Source: Oscheius onirici (taxonomy: Eukaryota > Nematoda > Chromadorea > Rhabditida > Rhabditidae). Taken from it: a DNA stretch of 64,000 nucleotides. Positions 12,005 to 23,564 of the stretch are shown in pieces. The stretch lies in assembly GCA_932521025.1 (NCBI GenBank), contig OW051468.1, positions 4,526,064-4,590,063 on the forward strand. Direction: 5' to 3'. The notes beneath the pieces were generated by a model, which worked only from the letters and a program-made list of their open reading frames with translations, was not told where the DNA came from and made no database searches. The first letter of the stretch is position 1; the number at the start of each line of letters is the position of its first letter. Position numbers and translations under genes: made by a program.

Positions 12005-12377
12005 ATGGACTGTAAAGTGAGAAAGACGGTCCTCTCGGTTCATTTCCAGTGCAAGCCATCAACGTCATTGCAATCTTTCTTCTCATTTTTGCGGCTTCAC
12101 AAAATCTCGATCCGGAAATTGAACGCTGGTTCAAGGACATCTGGGCAGATTTTGATGGTAAGCAACTCGATGTTCCAGTTCAACTTTTTCAGAAATGAAT
12201 ATCTGCTGCCATAAACAGGAGACCGCTTACACTACAGCTTCTTCGATAGAAAAATGGCAACAAAAAACGACTGTTTTCGAGAGACAGTGGAGGTGTATGG
12301 TGGAGAAAACGACTGAAATCAACTATGGAATTATCAAGGCTTTCCTTCTGGGCTGTCGTTTGAAGAATATGTTCTGA
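12005..12377 (+). CDS. Small secreted Cys-containing protein
   Basis: Three exons, join(12005..12011, 12050..12157, 12193..12377), encode 99 residues. The first coding exon holds only ATG GAC T. Introns of 38 and 35 nt join it in frame to a hydrophobic signal sequence (MDLQAINVIAIFLLIFAASQ). The mature part begins NLDPEIERWFKDIWADFDE and carries an adjacent Cys pair (MNICCHKQ) followed by two further Cys (QWRCMVEK and LLGCRLKN). Four mature cysteines and an amphipathic character suggest a disulphide-stabilised helical secreted protein. I do not recognise the family. The architecture resembles the gene at 40026-40397 (signal peptide, tiny first exon, few Cys) but the sequences are not clearly related. 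Confidence 0.72.
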
Positions 12378-12667
12378 GAGACTACCAATGTTTGTTAAAT
12401 TTAATCTGCATGAATACGTATTTTCTATGCCGTGTTGTTATGTATTTTCCAGCAGAATCACAACAACTTACGACATTTGTTTGCTTTCGATCAGACTGTA
12501 AACGCGGTAGAGATTTTGACTACTTCTCTTCTTCCACTAGAAGTTCACTATAACGTCTGATCCGTCGATGTCGCGTGAAAAAGTTTGATGCAGTCTATTT
12601 CTAGCAGAGAAAAGAAACACATGGAAAGATACAGCAACCAGTTTATAAAATCGACTGTGTACTTTTT

Positions 12668-13342
12668 TTAGAGGGCTTCCAACATGCTGACGTCCGTCTC
12701 GCTTGGTGGCATCTCGTAGTAGCTGGTCAGTCCGACGTCGGCCGGCACGGGCTGAAAGTTCTTCAGCTTCGAGAGACAGGCGATTCCATCCAGGACAGTC
12801 GACTCGCCAATTTGGAATTCCCGAGTCATCGAGACGTTGGTTTCAGAGTCGGACATCGAATACTCCGAGACACTGGTCCAGAGATCTTCCTTGGCCGTCA
12901 GGACGGATTCTTGGGAGAGAGGAGTCAGAACAGACTGCTCGGAGAGGGCTGTCATGACCGATTCCTTCGAAAGAGACATCGAGACATTGGTTTCCGACTC
13001 GGGCATAGAGTACAGTGACACAGATGCATTCAAGACGGATTCTTGGGAGAGAGCAGTCAGAACAGACTGCTCGGAGAGGGCCGTCATGACCGATTCCTTT
13101 GAAAGAGCCGTCTCCGTCATCGAGATTTCCAGCTCCGACTTGGGCAAGGAGTAGAGCGACACGGAGCCCAGAGCAGTCTCGAGGGATTCCTGGGAGAGGC
13201 TGGAGAGGGCAGTCAGGACGGATTCTTGGGAGAGGGCAGTCAGCAGCTCCGTGGCGTCCATAGCCGTGTCCAGTAGCTCTTCCAGCTCCACAGCAGTCTC
13301 TTCCAGCGACTCCGAGATGGCGGTAGCGAGCGGATCCTCCAT
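12668..13342 (-). CDS. Intronless acidic Ser/Glu-rich repeat protein, copy 1
   Basis: A single open frame of 224 residues starts at an ATG in a good context (ACCATGG, 13342). The N-terminus (MEDPLATAISESLEETAVE) is followed by an array of short repeats of the type ALSxESVxTALSEQSVLT and by four copies of a second motif with the pattern YSxPxSExxxSM (SLYSLPKSELEISM, SLYSMPESETNVSM, SEYSMSDSETNVSM, SYYEMPPSETDVSM). There is no signal peptide, membrane segment or cysteine array of note. The protein is very acidic and rich in Ser, Glu, Leu and Thr. A near-identical inverted copy lies at 44696-45397; this copy lacks a 9-residue unit present there and has one Arg-to-Thr difference near residue 32. 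No known family is recognised. It is divergently arranged with the gene at 13685. Confidence 0.8.
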   Translation of the reverse strand: MEDPLATAISESLEETAVELEELLDTAMDATELLTALSQESVLTALSSLSQESLETALGSVSLYSLPKSELEISMTETALSKESVMTALSEQSVLTALSQESVLNASVSLYSMPESETNVSMSLSKESVMTALSEQSVLTPLSQESVLTAKEDLWTSVSEYSMSDSETNVSMTREFQIGESTVLDGIACLSKLKNFQPVPADVGLTSYYEMPPSETDVSMLEAL

Positions 13343-13392
13343 GGTACACTTTTTCAATGAACTTCTTCTCTCGATTCTGGCTATTTATTGTT
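13343..13392 (-). promoter_or_regulatory. Conserved 5' flank of the repeat-protein gene, copy 1
   Basis: The 50 bases before the ATG are the same as those before copy 2 (44646-44695) except for one G/A change. They include AATAAATAG, a possible TATA variant, and AATCGAGAGAAGAAG. Homology between the two loci stops just upstream of it. Here a TATAAAAA lies immediately upstream as well, which the second copy lacks. Confidence 0.5.
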
Positions 13393-13645
13393 TTTATAAG
13401 ACTATTAATTTGACTTGTTGTTTATCTTTTGCTGAAAAGATAAATCGTGACATGTACACATTTAGAAGTGAATCAGTCGCTCTGTAAACCTTGCCGCACC
13501 AAAATACGTCATCTCTCAAATCAGAGAGCCTATTAACGATCTTTATCCAGTTGAGTCACGAGCCAACAACGATACATTCATCCCTGTTACTCTTTTGTCC
13601 TCTGTGAGTCAGTCTCTGATCCCGATAACCTGTCTGTCGCCTGAC

Positions 13646-13653
13646 TATTTAAA
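13646..13653 (+). promoter_or_regulatory. Possible TATA-like element of the 13685 gene
   Basis: TATTTAAA lies about 32 bp before the ATG of the secreted-protein gene. If used, the 5' leader would be very short. Confidence 0.25.
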
Positions 13654-13684
13654 CTCGCGTTTTTTTGCAAAAGATCATCCCAGT

Positions 13685-14360
13685 ATGTTCTCCCGTCTCC
13701 TCATCTGTGCTCTTCTAGCCGTTACCGTCGAGTCAATTCTCGACTTCAAGCTTCTGGTCGACAAGAGACTAGTCAACGAGAAGCAACAAATCAACCCCAT
13801 TCCATTCATGAGAGACGGATTCAAGGTTGTCTTGAAGAAGGTTCAAGTAACAATTTTGCTTTTAGGTGATGAAACCGTACGGGAACGCCACGGAACAGGT
13901 ACAACTGGATGTTTTGAAGAACTTTGTGAGAACAACTTATGGACCCGATTTGGCTGTAAGTCTGCTGGTAATTCGCTCATCTTAACATCTTTAGAACAAA
14001 GTCGACTCTTTTCTCACAGCCGTCATCCAGATTGCTAAACAGCTTCCCGACTCTGTAGGTCCTTCCTTCCATCCAGATCTTATTGTTCTTCAGCTCAAAG
14101 CCCAATTCAATGACAATATCAGCCAATTGAACCAGAAGCTTCAATTCGAGCTGCCGATGGAACAGATCAAGGCCCAAGTTTCGAGCAAGGACCTTTGGGA
14201 TAGAATCGTAAAGGAGATTGTTCCCAAGGCTCAGGAGATCTTCTACAATCCCCTGGAGTAAGTTCCGATAATTGAATTTTCAAAGAACATTTTCAGACAA
14301 GAAGCTAACAAGAAGCTGCCAGCTGACCAAGTCACTGTCATCGAGCACAGTTTCTTTTAA
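13685..14360 (+). CDS. Secreted helical protein, unknown family
   Basis: Five exons, join(13685..13825, 13866..13955, 13995..14054, 14094..14257, 14297..14360), encode 172 residues. The start gives a signal peptide (MFSRLLICALLAVTVES). The mature part is Lys/Gln/Leu-rich with no cysteine and reads as amphipathic helices (DSFLTAVIQIAKQLPDS, LKAQFNDNISQLNQK, EIVPKAQEIFYNPLE), ending QVTVIEHSFF. One NAT glycosylation-type site is present. Introns 2, 3 and 4 are each exactly 39 nt; the first is placed as 40 nt (GTTGTC donor), although donors giving 25 or 19 nt also keep frame. The product could be a nematode secreted or lipid-binding helical protein, but I cannot name a family. Confidence 0.75.
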
Positions 14361-16990
14361 TCTGGAACTTCTCGAACGAATGAACATCTTGATTTTGATT
14401 GTGAAAGCAGTAGCTTGACCTAATAAGGGTCTCCGCCACCACTGATTCGGTCAGCTATAGTGGAGCAGCGTAATCGCCGAACATCATTTGACACATCGTC
14501 GCGTCATTAGAAACACGAGCCTTGAAAGAGTCTATAGTGGCGGCGGAAGCCACAAAGGACAGCGCAAAACATTATATTTCTTGTTACTTTCGGGATTTTC
14601 TATTAGAAGTTCTGGGTCGTTTCTACTAGTTATTTTGATAGAACTGCCTTGTCGTTTTCCTTGCCACTTCTGATTTCATAAGATAGACTTTTTCTGTGTC
14701 TCTGAACAGACTCTCCTGTTCATGTTCAGCATCGAAAATACCATTAATGGCTTAACTCCTCTGATCCCGTATTTTTGGGGTTTTAATCGGTCTGGTAGAA
14801 TCAATAACCGTACGGATCAGTACCGTAACCAGCAGCTCAAACCGGTCTTTCCACTTCGGCTTGTTCTTTTTGGTTACCATCTTGCTTTTTTACTTAACGA
14901 GAATTTTGTAATCGATGGATGACCAGTGATGTGACCAGTCTATTCACTAGAGGATAAGTACTCTCTGTTTATAACTCCCCATACCCAAATACTCTCTCCA
15001 GAGAATCTTGTTTGCGCATTCTCTTTCTTCATGTCAACCTGAGCGTGTGAATCCGACAGGTCGGATTATATTTCTCTTCTGCCTAATAGAATTAGGAAAT
15101 CCCGGCTCTCAGAAGACCTTGTTTTTGAACTCTCGAGAACTCTCGAGACCAACACAGCATCTGGTCGCGCATTTTGTCATGCAAATTAGGGGTGCAGCAA
15201 TGTTGCGGACAAAAGATAAGCACGCGACGAGGAGAGAGTAGATTGGCCGTGAAATTTTCGAGCAGATTACGCGTGCTTTACGAGAGAGCCCTTGGATGAA
15301 GTGCAAAAAGTGGAGATTGGACATTGTCTTTTTGGAAATGGAGAAGTAAGAAAAAGTGACGTATTTCTACTAGAGAGACACCTGCACTCCCAGAGGCACC
15401 CCCAATGGTTCATACTCCCAGGCCAACGAACGTGTGAACCTTTTTTCTTTTTGAAGATAACGTGATCTCTGTCTTCAACAAAGCAGACACCTTTTAAAAA
15501 TTCTCCCATCAAATTTGTTATTTCTAAGAACATCTTGCTAAATTGACGAGCTAAGGGAGAGAATAGAAAGTCTAGACCATACGTAGAGATCTCCTATATT
15601 GAGGTTTATCCAAAAGACCTTTGTCCATCTGCTCCTGGCTTAAAGTCAACGTTCAGAAGCTCCAGAACGGTTGCAAGAACTATATTCAAACATTCGGATA
15701 CGGAATATTTTCTTCCACATTTGCACATCCGATCGCATAATGCCCTACCCTTACCTTACATGATTGCCTGGGTTCATTTTCCCCGCCTGATTTATATATT
15801 CTCTTGAAGCTGCCTCTCAGTGTTTTACGGCTTCTTTTCGAGAATTAATCAGCTTCAGACCGACCACTTGAAACCGTGAGAAGATTCCAATAGCTGACCT
15901 CTCACATTGTGCTCAGCCTGTGACCCCTTGGGTGCCTATATTTGATTATCAAATAATGGGCGCTTCCTCTCATAGCGACAGCTAGGCGACACGTATAGCT
16001 GAACCTATGTCAATATTGGGTATCGCCTTCCGATTATTGATTATCCTTTCCGGGCAGTTTGAAACGACCGCTCTGGATTACGTGTGGATTACGGGAGTGC
16101 TTACTCGGGTGGACGCGTGAACAACAAAAATCTTCAATCAAGGTATCAATGGTCCTGGCTTAGTCAGCGTTCCTACTTCTATTCATTGGTGAGCAGGCGT
16201 TGTGACCAAGGGTCTTCTCCATGGAGATCACTGTCCTCCACACCTTTGGCTCCCATTGAACTACTGACTGATTGTGAGGCGTATCCAGTCAGTTTGCTGC
16301 TCTGCTTCTTTTTACACTGGGAGAATCTTTACTATTTTTGCTTCTACCAGCATTGAGAAAAGGCTTAATTCTGAAGGTTCTTGATGTAGATTTGACATAG
16401 CAAACCCTCCCAAAACTCTCATAGAATAGCCCTTTCCCACGCATTCTGGAACACAAAAATTAGTCTCTTCATGACTCATCTTCTCTCGGTGTTTGAACGG
16501 TACCACGAGGTATTGAACTTTCGACTTATCTAGAGTTGGCATCAGTATTTTTTCCACATTTGCATAGCATTCCTTTTTTTTAACCGATTACATCGTTACA
16601 ATTTTGCATTCGTTCGTGATTATTCTACGACTATTTTGTTGACTCACCTGGTTGAAAAAAGTTACTATTTCAATTTAGATTCCTATCTGAGAGGATATAT
16701 TTTTGCCTTTGGATTTACTCGATCTCTGTTGCCTTCTTGGGGGTCTGCTTTCGAAACGATTATAGGCCGAGGTCAACTCTATCCGAAGTCAGTGCTAATT
16801 CCATCAGAGAAAGCCGTCTAACAACTGCAAAGCCAATTGGCCCCTCCCCGGGTGTCTCCACTGTTCCGGCTCCGCCCATACTCGTTCTCTTCTTTCTTTT
16901 CTTCCAAATTTCTTCCAAAGGTTTTTGCAATAAATAACTTAGATTTTCAGACCAACTCCAGCTAAAAAAGAGGAGTTTCTTTTACTCAGA
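14361..16990. other. Intergenic stretch, no supported gene
   Basis: No coherent exons were found in these 2.6 kb. A fold-back element lies at 14429-14551. Open frames are short and lack splice or family support. Confidence 0.5.
14429..14551. repeat. Imperfect fold-back (inverted repeat) element
   Basis: GGTCTCCGCCACCACTGAT at the left end is an imperfect inverted match of the right end, which reads ATAGTGGCGGCGGAAGCC. The arms are about 20 nt and the element about 123 bp, 70 bp after the stop of the upstream gene. It may be a MITE remnant or a 3' structure. Confidence 0.4.
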
Positions 16991-19900
16991 ATGGCCGGCT
17001 ATCTGGCCCACTTTCTAGTTTTTCTAGCGACAGTTTCGGCAGCTCTCGGGATCAGTTGTCTTGTCGTCCGCCCAGGTATCTCCTTTCTTTTTCCTTCCTT
17101 TTGTGGCAAAAACTGATTGTCACCTCTAACTGGCACAACAACATTCCCTATGTAATCCAATCTGAAACAATTTGTTTTTCACCCAAGGTTTAGCGTTCAG
17201 AAATTCAATTTGCAAGGCTACAAAAGAAAAAACAATTCTGTGCTCAGTCTGTCTATCTGAAATTTCTTTCAAACACCCTTTCCCGAACTCCTTAACAATA
17301 TCTGAAAATTTCGTAAGAAAGGTTAAAAGAGCTAGAGGTTGCGATTTCCCTTCTGACAGTCTATCCCCCTTGGTCTTGGTTCTTTTCGCCCCAGCAACCT
17401 TATAGCCGTTTAAAAGTTACCACAGAAGATCTACCCAAACGGGATCAATCTAACTAATTTATCAACACACTGACTAAATGATTTTGATTTTCAAACGAAA
17501 CTTTTAGCAAACAAATAAAAACAACAACTTTGTCGAATTCAAATATCCCCATTGCCAATTAGGGCTTCCGACAGACACACAGAGACTGATTTTAAATCTA
17601 TAACAGAGAACGAGTCGAAACTTGTTTCACATCGGATCTAATTGTAAGGGAAAAAGATGTCTTGAGTTCAGAACTTTCTTTTGTCGATTTTGGTAGTCAC
17701 TGATAGTTTTGTCTTCGTCATAGCTTTCAAGGCTCATGTGCGAATAACTCTTTACAGGCGTCCCGGCAACAGGAAAAAATTTCCTTCCGTAGGAGATTTA
17801 TCGAAAGAAAGACATTTTTAGCAAGCCTCTCGTTCTTTTGATCTAGTCCAACTACCAACATTTCTGAGCTTCTTTTTTTAAAAGTTAATTACCCGTTCCC
17901 ATCAACGTTATACCGTTAATGAGAATTTTAAATGAACGCTTTTCCGTTCCAAAATAAGAGTTCTGAGCTGTTGATCTATGCAAAATATGCAACTTGTTTT
18001 TGGTCAATGTGTCTCTGGAGAGACTTACTCTTTACCCCCTTTCCGAACTCTTTCTCAGCACATCTATCATGACGCCAAAAACAAATCTCCCAAAGAGTGG
18101 CGTCATTCGGAGCATAAACGACACTTAAACCACTGGAATGAGACCAGAAAATGACAGAAACCAAGTGCTGGAATCGCACCCGTACCGAATAGCAATGTCA
18201 ACGAGAGGGAGTTATATAAGCGGGAGAGAGTCCTCACACTGCGCTTCTTGTAGGAGTTGACTTGGTAAATGAACCATTTCGACGAGTAAAAAACTGAAGC
18301 AAGAGGGAAAGCCTGCGGATGAATCCAAGCCCAGTCCAATTTGGAGGTTTGGCTATAGGTTAGTCGACATTTTGCTTTTTGGCAAAAATTATATCCCATC
18401 GGCTTCAAAGTCCCGCCACGGCACATGTGATAATGCGACCCGTCATTCTTTGGCAAATGTCACTTCCCCTGGGGACGAATTCGGACCCCTGACGGACACC
18501 TCCTCTCCCATAAACTGGCACAAAAAGTACATACTCTACCAGCTGGGAGCCGACCGCCTTCCTCGTCTAATTGGTACATAATGTCTGCATTGTCGGGAGG
18601 AGGGAGGTTGCTCATAGGCTATGGATTGCGATGCTGAATTAATTAGAGAGGGAGGAGGAGAAGAACAGGCAAAATATACCCAAGATTTAGGGCTCAACTG
18701 TTTGCCATCCTAACAATAAACAGGGTTTTATTGTCCTCTTCTTACACGCGGGGAGAGAAACAACAATAGAAATAGGTAACCGAGAATATTCTGAAGCAGA
18801 ATTGAAGATTTGCTGGAGTTCTGGTTATGGTTTTCCCCAATTATATTGTCTCTCTCCAACAAACTCCGTTTTCAGGATATGGCCTCGTCTCGGAACAGTG
18901 TCCTCCCTCGGCAATAGGCTGTCGAATACGGGTGATGAGCGACAGAATAGACTGGTACGAATGGGCTAAACTGTACGATCGGAACCAGTTGGTCTGTGTC
19001 TATCCGGAAGAGTACAGATCAGAGTCAGGTAGAGTCATTTTGTGTTAAATTCCAGTCAACTGTTCCAGGCTGCCAAAAGAAGGCCTCTGGAAGTGTTAGA
19101 TGCTGGTGCGGCGGGTCAGATGACTGTAACAATGCTGAAAACAGTAAGGAGCTTTATGAGCGATATATTGGTCCGTTGGAGAAGAAGAAAGAGCTGCATA
19201 GTAATCGAAGTAGGTTATTCATTTGTTTGGGAATCTATCATCAGCAGTTCATACGACAACTCAAGCCACGACTACCACGACTACGAGAAGAACAACCACG
19301 AAAAAGGTCACTCCCAAAGTTCATGTCACAAGACTGACTACAACAAGAAGACCAGTGACTACTGTGGAAATCACGACGACCACAACCACAAAATCAGACT
19401 TTCCTGAGACGAATGTGAGTAGTAGAAAGCGGTAAGCTTCTGCAGATTCAGTTATTTTTATTCATTTTTTCTGAAGACAAAACTAGACAGATGTGGGTAA
19501 CATCTACGCAATCCGAAATCGTTGTCATATGCGAACAAAACTAGTTTGCCAGAGTACATTTATTAATCTGAAGTAGCAGAAAAACACAAATAGTCCGAAC
19601 TCTTCCAGTCGGACTCTATATCTCTTGAAAGGGTTGTACACAACTTTATGCTGCTACATACGAGTGTCCGGACCTTTTTTTCGAGTATGAGTTATCATAT
19701 GGGTCTTGTAGAGAAACATTCGCTGAACACGGAGCTATAAATTTATTTTATTTGCGATTTTGACCGAGATACAAGCGGTAAAAGTCGCTCTCCCAGAACA
19801 AAAGTTACCATTTGCCGAACGCTCGTTCGGCAGTACTTACAAGCTTACATTGAAAAGTTACCAGTTCAGGATATGGCATCGTCTCGAAACATGTTTTGAC

Positions 19901-20591
19901 TTGTTAGGTCAAGTCAATTTCAAACATTTTACTCCGGAAAAAGGTCCGGACACTCGCTTTAAAAAGAAAACATAATAAAAAGATAAATAGAAAAGTGTGA
20001 TTCAGCTCTACATCTTCAAGATAAAGGCCCGAAGCGGGTCAAAGGTAAAGAGCATTTAGATTGTCGTTGGTCCTCTCTTGCTAACCGCCTGTAGATTGCC
20101 CTTAAGTGGTGTCTAGACAGTCTACAGTCTCCTCTTTCAGGCCCATCTCCTGCCAACAGACGACCGTGATAAATATGATCAGACGTTTGAGTCGACAAGA
20201 AAAGCTCTAGAGGCGCAGATGAAAGAGGAAGATGAACGGCTTAAACAGATGCTGATGGATGAGGAAGACGAGATGCGGGATAATGAGATTCTTGAACAGG
20301 AGGAGAAAAGTAAATTGGAGAGGTGAGGCCTCTTTGGTTCCACTTGAATAACCAAAACATTATAGGAAAGAACGAGCGCGAATAGAAGAGAAACGTCGTC
20401 TGGAAGAAGAGGAACGTCTGGCTAGAATCGAACGAGAAGAAGCGGAAGAACAGGAAAGAAAAACACTGGAACAAGACGATGAAGAAGACGAAGACTACGA
20501 GTATGGTGGAGGTGGTGCTCTGATGAATTTGAACTTTTCTTCCAGCAGTCTGCCCTTGTCTTTGCTCACGTTTTGTATTCTCTTACGGTAA
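16991..20591 (+). CDS. Ly6-like, Thr-rich, probably GPI-anchored surface protein
   Basis: Six exons, join(16991..17075, 18876..19028, 19069..19209, 19248..19414, 20141..20322, 20366..20591), give 317 residues with frame kept at every junction. Residues 1-20 are a signal peptide (MAGYLAHFLVFLATVSAALG). A module with eight cysteines follows, ending CWCGGSDDCN, which fits a three-finger Ly6/uPAR-like fold. Next come a Thr-rich mucin-like linker with runs of six Thr, and a highly charged helix rich in Glu, Lys and Arg (EEKRRLEEEERLARIERE). The C-terminus, GGGGALMNLNFSSSS followed by LPLSLLTFCILLR, looks like a GPI-attachment signal. Intron 1 is 1.8 kb and carries a dispersed repeat; intron 4 carries a MITE. 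The family assignment is by cysteine pattern only. The charged helix outside the cell is odd, so exons 5-6 could belong to another transcript, although the phase matches. Confidence 0.65.
17405..17585 (+). repeat. Dispersed repeat, copy in intron 1 of the Ly6-like gene
   Basis: This block aligns along its length with 52570-52735 in a laminin intron. Shared segments include AAGTTACCA, ATCTACCC, AACAAATAAAA/AACAAAATAAAA, CAATTAGGGCTTC and AGACACACAGAGACT. It has no evident coding capacity. Confidence 0.6.
19661..19956. mobile_element. MITE-like element with 27-bp terminal inverted repeats
   Basis: The left end, CGAGTGTCCGGACCTTTTT followed by TCGAGTA, is mirrored by the right end, TACTCCGGAAAAAGGTCCGG followed by ACACTCG, with two mismatches over 27 bp. 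The element is 296 bp, non-coding and lies inside intron 4 of the Ly6-like gene. It contains an internal palindrome (TGCCGAAC/GTTCGGCA) and a 28-nt segment resembling the start of exon 2 of its host gene. No clear target-site duplication was seen. Confidence 0.7.
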
Positions 20592-20985
20592 CTGTTTGTT
20601 CCCCTATCTCGCTGATGATCTATGTCCAATCCCAGGTGACTCTTACTCAATCTTCACTTCTCCTCTGAGAGGAATCTATGTCTCAAATGTGGTGCTTTGC
20701 TCTTTGCGTTTATTTGATAAAAGTTAAGTTTTATTCAAACTTCAAACCTTGGTTCTATAAAGGACCAAATAAGAGTTCTACTGGAGCACACACGCGTGCT
20801 CTCCGATCAGAATTCTTACCTCTAAACGGCAGCAAACAACGCCATAAGAGGACAAGCTACAGGACATTAGTAACCCCATCCGTTTTCTCGGCGCTGACTC
20901 ACTAGCTCCATTCAGAACACTGGCGCGCCTAGCTTGATTGTCTGTGAGCACGAGAGGCTTCCTTCCGTAAAAGGGAAAAAACATT

Positions 20986-21797
20986 TCAGAAAAACAAGAG
21001 ATCAGTCGAATTGGAACGTCTGTCTTCGACGTAGTTGAAGCTCCTGCTCATGACGAGGACGAAAGCTATGATGAGGACAAGAGCACAGAAGAGTTTGGAG
21101 ATGTTGGTCAGAGTGCTGTTGTTGTAGAAGTCGTTGATTACTTTGTTCGTCTCGTCAATCGACGATGTCTCGCCGAAGGCCAGTCTGAAAAAACTGTTCT
21201 CACGTTACTCTTCCGCCTCAAAAAATCTGAAGCGAATATGTTGAACATAAACGGATACTGGGGATATTACGGCATTTTTAGCTACTAACCAAAACTTATT
21301 GAATGTTTGTGTTTCAAGCTTCACGATATCCGATCCCAATGTTTGCACGTGTACAACCAAAGTTCTTCCTGGTTTCTGTTCTACTAAGCCAACCTCAGAC
21401 TCAATTTGTTTGCTCCTGAGGTACCGAAAGTTTAATGGGGCAGAGGATGTTTTGTTCATTTGAAACAAGAACTCACCGTCGTGTCGAAGATTGCTGATAA
21501 ACTGGAACTGGAAGCTGAACAAACTATTCAAACATGTTACAAATACCACTCACGTGTAAATTTCCAAGACTGTTCTGTCTCACGTGTCCATTTCCAATGG
21601 CATTCTCTAGAGACGCGTCGGTGATTGTTGCCTCTTGTCTGTCTAGTTTGCGAAGCATGTAGCGAACAATCTGAAGATATTCTTGATATTAATAATCTCC
21701 CTACCTTGTCGCTTAACGAGGAGAAGAATCCATACTTGGTTGGGGAAGTCGAAGTACTCGGCTCGCAGTTCATGTCGCTCGGAGCGACCTTAGTCAT
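20986..21797 (-). CDS. Single-pass membrane protein, unknown
   Basis: Four exons, complement(20986..21184, 21477..21514, 21554..21670, 21705..21797), encode 148 residues with frame kept throughout. There is no signal peptide; the N-terminus is MTKVAPSDMNCEPSTSTSPT. A hydrophilic region includes IVRYMLRKLDRQEATITDAS and two N-glycosylation-type sites (NNST, NIS) just before a hydrophobic segment LFCALVLIIAFVLVM (about residues 114-128). The last 20 residues are polar. Topology cannot be told from sequence. Introns are 292, 39 and 34 nt. The gene is convergent with the Ly6-like gene, with their stop codons about 395 bp apart. I do not recognise a family. Confidence 0.7.
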
Positions 21798-23564
21798 CGA
21801 AGGAAAGTGGGAGAAGGACTGAGATCAAGTTAGATGACAGGACGTCCTTAAGGAGAGTGGCTAATTTGGTTATCAGTCGAGAGAAAAGTTTCGAAGAGAC
21901 TGGGAGAGTGGACACGAAAGACGTTGGAGATATTAATGCGCACGGCCGGCATCAGAGAGCTGGACGAGGAACTGATTTCGGATCGGAAAGGGCAGGAGAA
22001 GATCGAAGAGCTTTATAATGTTTCATCAGGATTTATTACGTGCTAAACTTTTCTCTGCTACCAACCTAATTGTCCCTTTTTCTGACTCTCTATCTCATTG
22101 TCTTTATGGGAGTTTAAACAAAAAGAGTTGACAAAGAGTACGGTTCCTTGAAATTGGGCTTCGTCAGAAGGTTGGTGAGAAGAGAAACAATGAAATGAAC
22201 TGACGATAGGTACTAGTTGAAGCTAGTCTGAACTCTGGTAGCACACACTCATGCTATACTCATAAATTCATGACTGATGTGCGTAAGAGAGCCAGAAGGG
22301 GGATATTTAAGAGCTACAAACAGGAAAAACGCAACTGATTCAGAACGGATATTATCCGCTAAGTTGCGTGTTTAGATGGGCTGAAAAACAGAAGAGTTTT
22401 CCGATAGGACACGTGCCAACTGGATTGGAACGAGGTCTAAATGAGATGCTTCTCAAGGGCAACAAACTTCAATTTATAAAATTTTAACAGTTGGAGATTT
22501 TTTCAGAAAATATGTTTTGGAGTCACGTGGACAGTCTCTTTTGTGACGAGGAAGTCTAGCAAGGAAACTGAATTAGTCTTCTAAGTTTTGAGCAAAAGAA
22601 AATGATCCCAAGGAATATGCAAGTTTCAGCAATGTGGATATCCGAATGTCCCTCAAGTAATACGAGGAAACAACCAGAGAGGCAACTGAAAAACGTATGG
22701 GGATACCTCGTATAGCAAAAAGTTCAAAGAAACCGGAACTTTGGGTTAAAATATGCCTCTGATCGCGTGTGGCTACTGGACCCAAATCACCGGGAAAATG
22801 ACGAGATCTCCAAATTCGGGAACGGAAAAATTCTGCCTTTGACCAGAGGGGCATTTTTTATCGTTAGATGAGGAACCAATTGGGGCTAGTTAAAACTAAT
22901 TTGGAGAAGGCGAAAGTCATCTGACTGCTAGTGACACTCACGAAACGAACGAAAACACGAAGACGGACTCATCGCTGAATTTTAAAGAGTCATTTCAGAC
23001 GAAGAAGACGATGGAGTAGAAAGGTCACAATGATTCTTTTACGCAAGGAAAGTCTTTTTTTAGAAACATGGATAGCAACGCCCTTCCAGAGATAAAGTTA
23101 GAAATTCATCATAATCGCTTACTACTTCATTCTGTCGCGTCCTAGACTCCAGTTCAAGCTTCCGTTGTCACTGCGTTCCAGTCACCCGTGTCCTAGCCCT
23201 CCAAAGAAACTACTACAGTATGTAGTATAGAAAATTTCACGCTCCTGCTTTTCCTGTCTAGATAGGACAGCCAAGATAACCGTCTTATCAAACAACATTT
23301 CCATATGCTTTGAAAAAAAAGAGATTGAGAAGATTGTTTCCAAGAACAGAGCAAAGAATCTGAAGACAGAGATTGGATTCAATTGGTTCCTGGAAGAGAG
23401 GGTGGACTCGCAAATCTGCCAAAAGACACAGAGAACGGACAAAGTTAAACTTTATCAGCCTCTTGACAAATGTCTCATGGCTAATTTCTCACTGATCGAG
23501 AGGTCAGAAAAACGAAGGTTGTAACAGCTTATCTCTCAGTATACCAAGGCTCACCGGCCACTCG
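21798..23564. other. Intergenic stretch, no supported gene
   Basis: Only short frames on both strands (for example 22573-22854 minus and 23182-23442 minus) with no splice or family support. AT-rich, nothing else recognised. Confidence 0.5.

Noticed and set aside
12703-13154. Several plus-strand frames over the repeat gene
   Set aside because: They are antisense readings of the 12668-13342 gene, and the same readings appear over its inverted copy.
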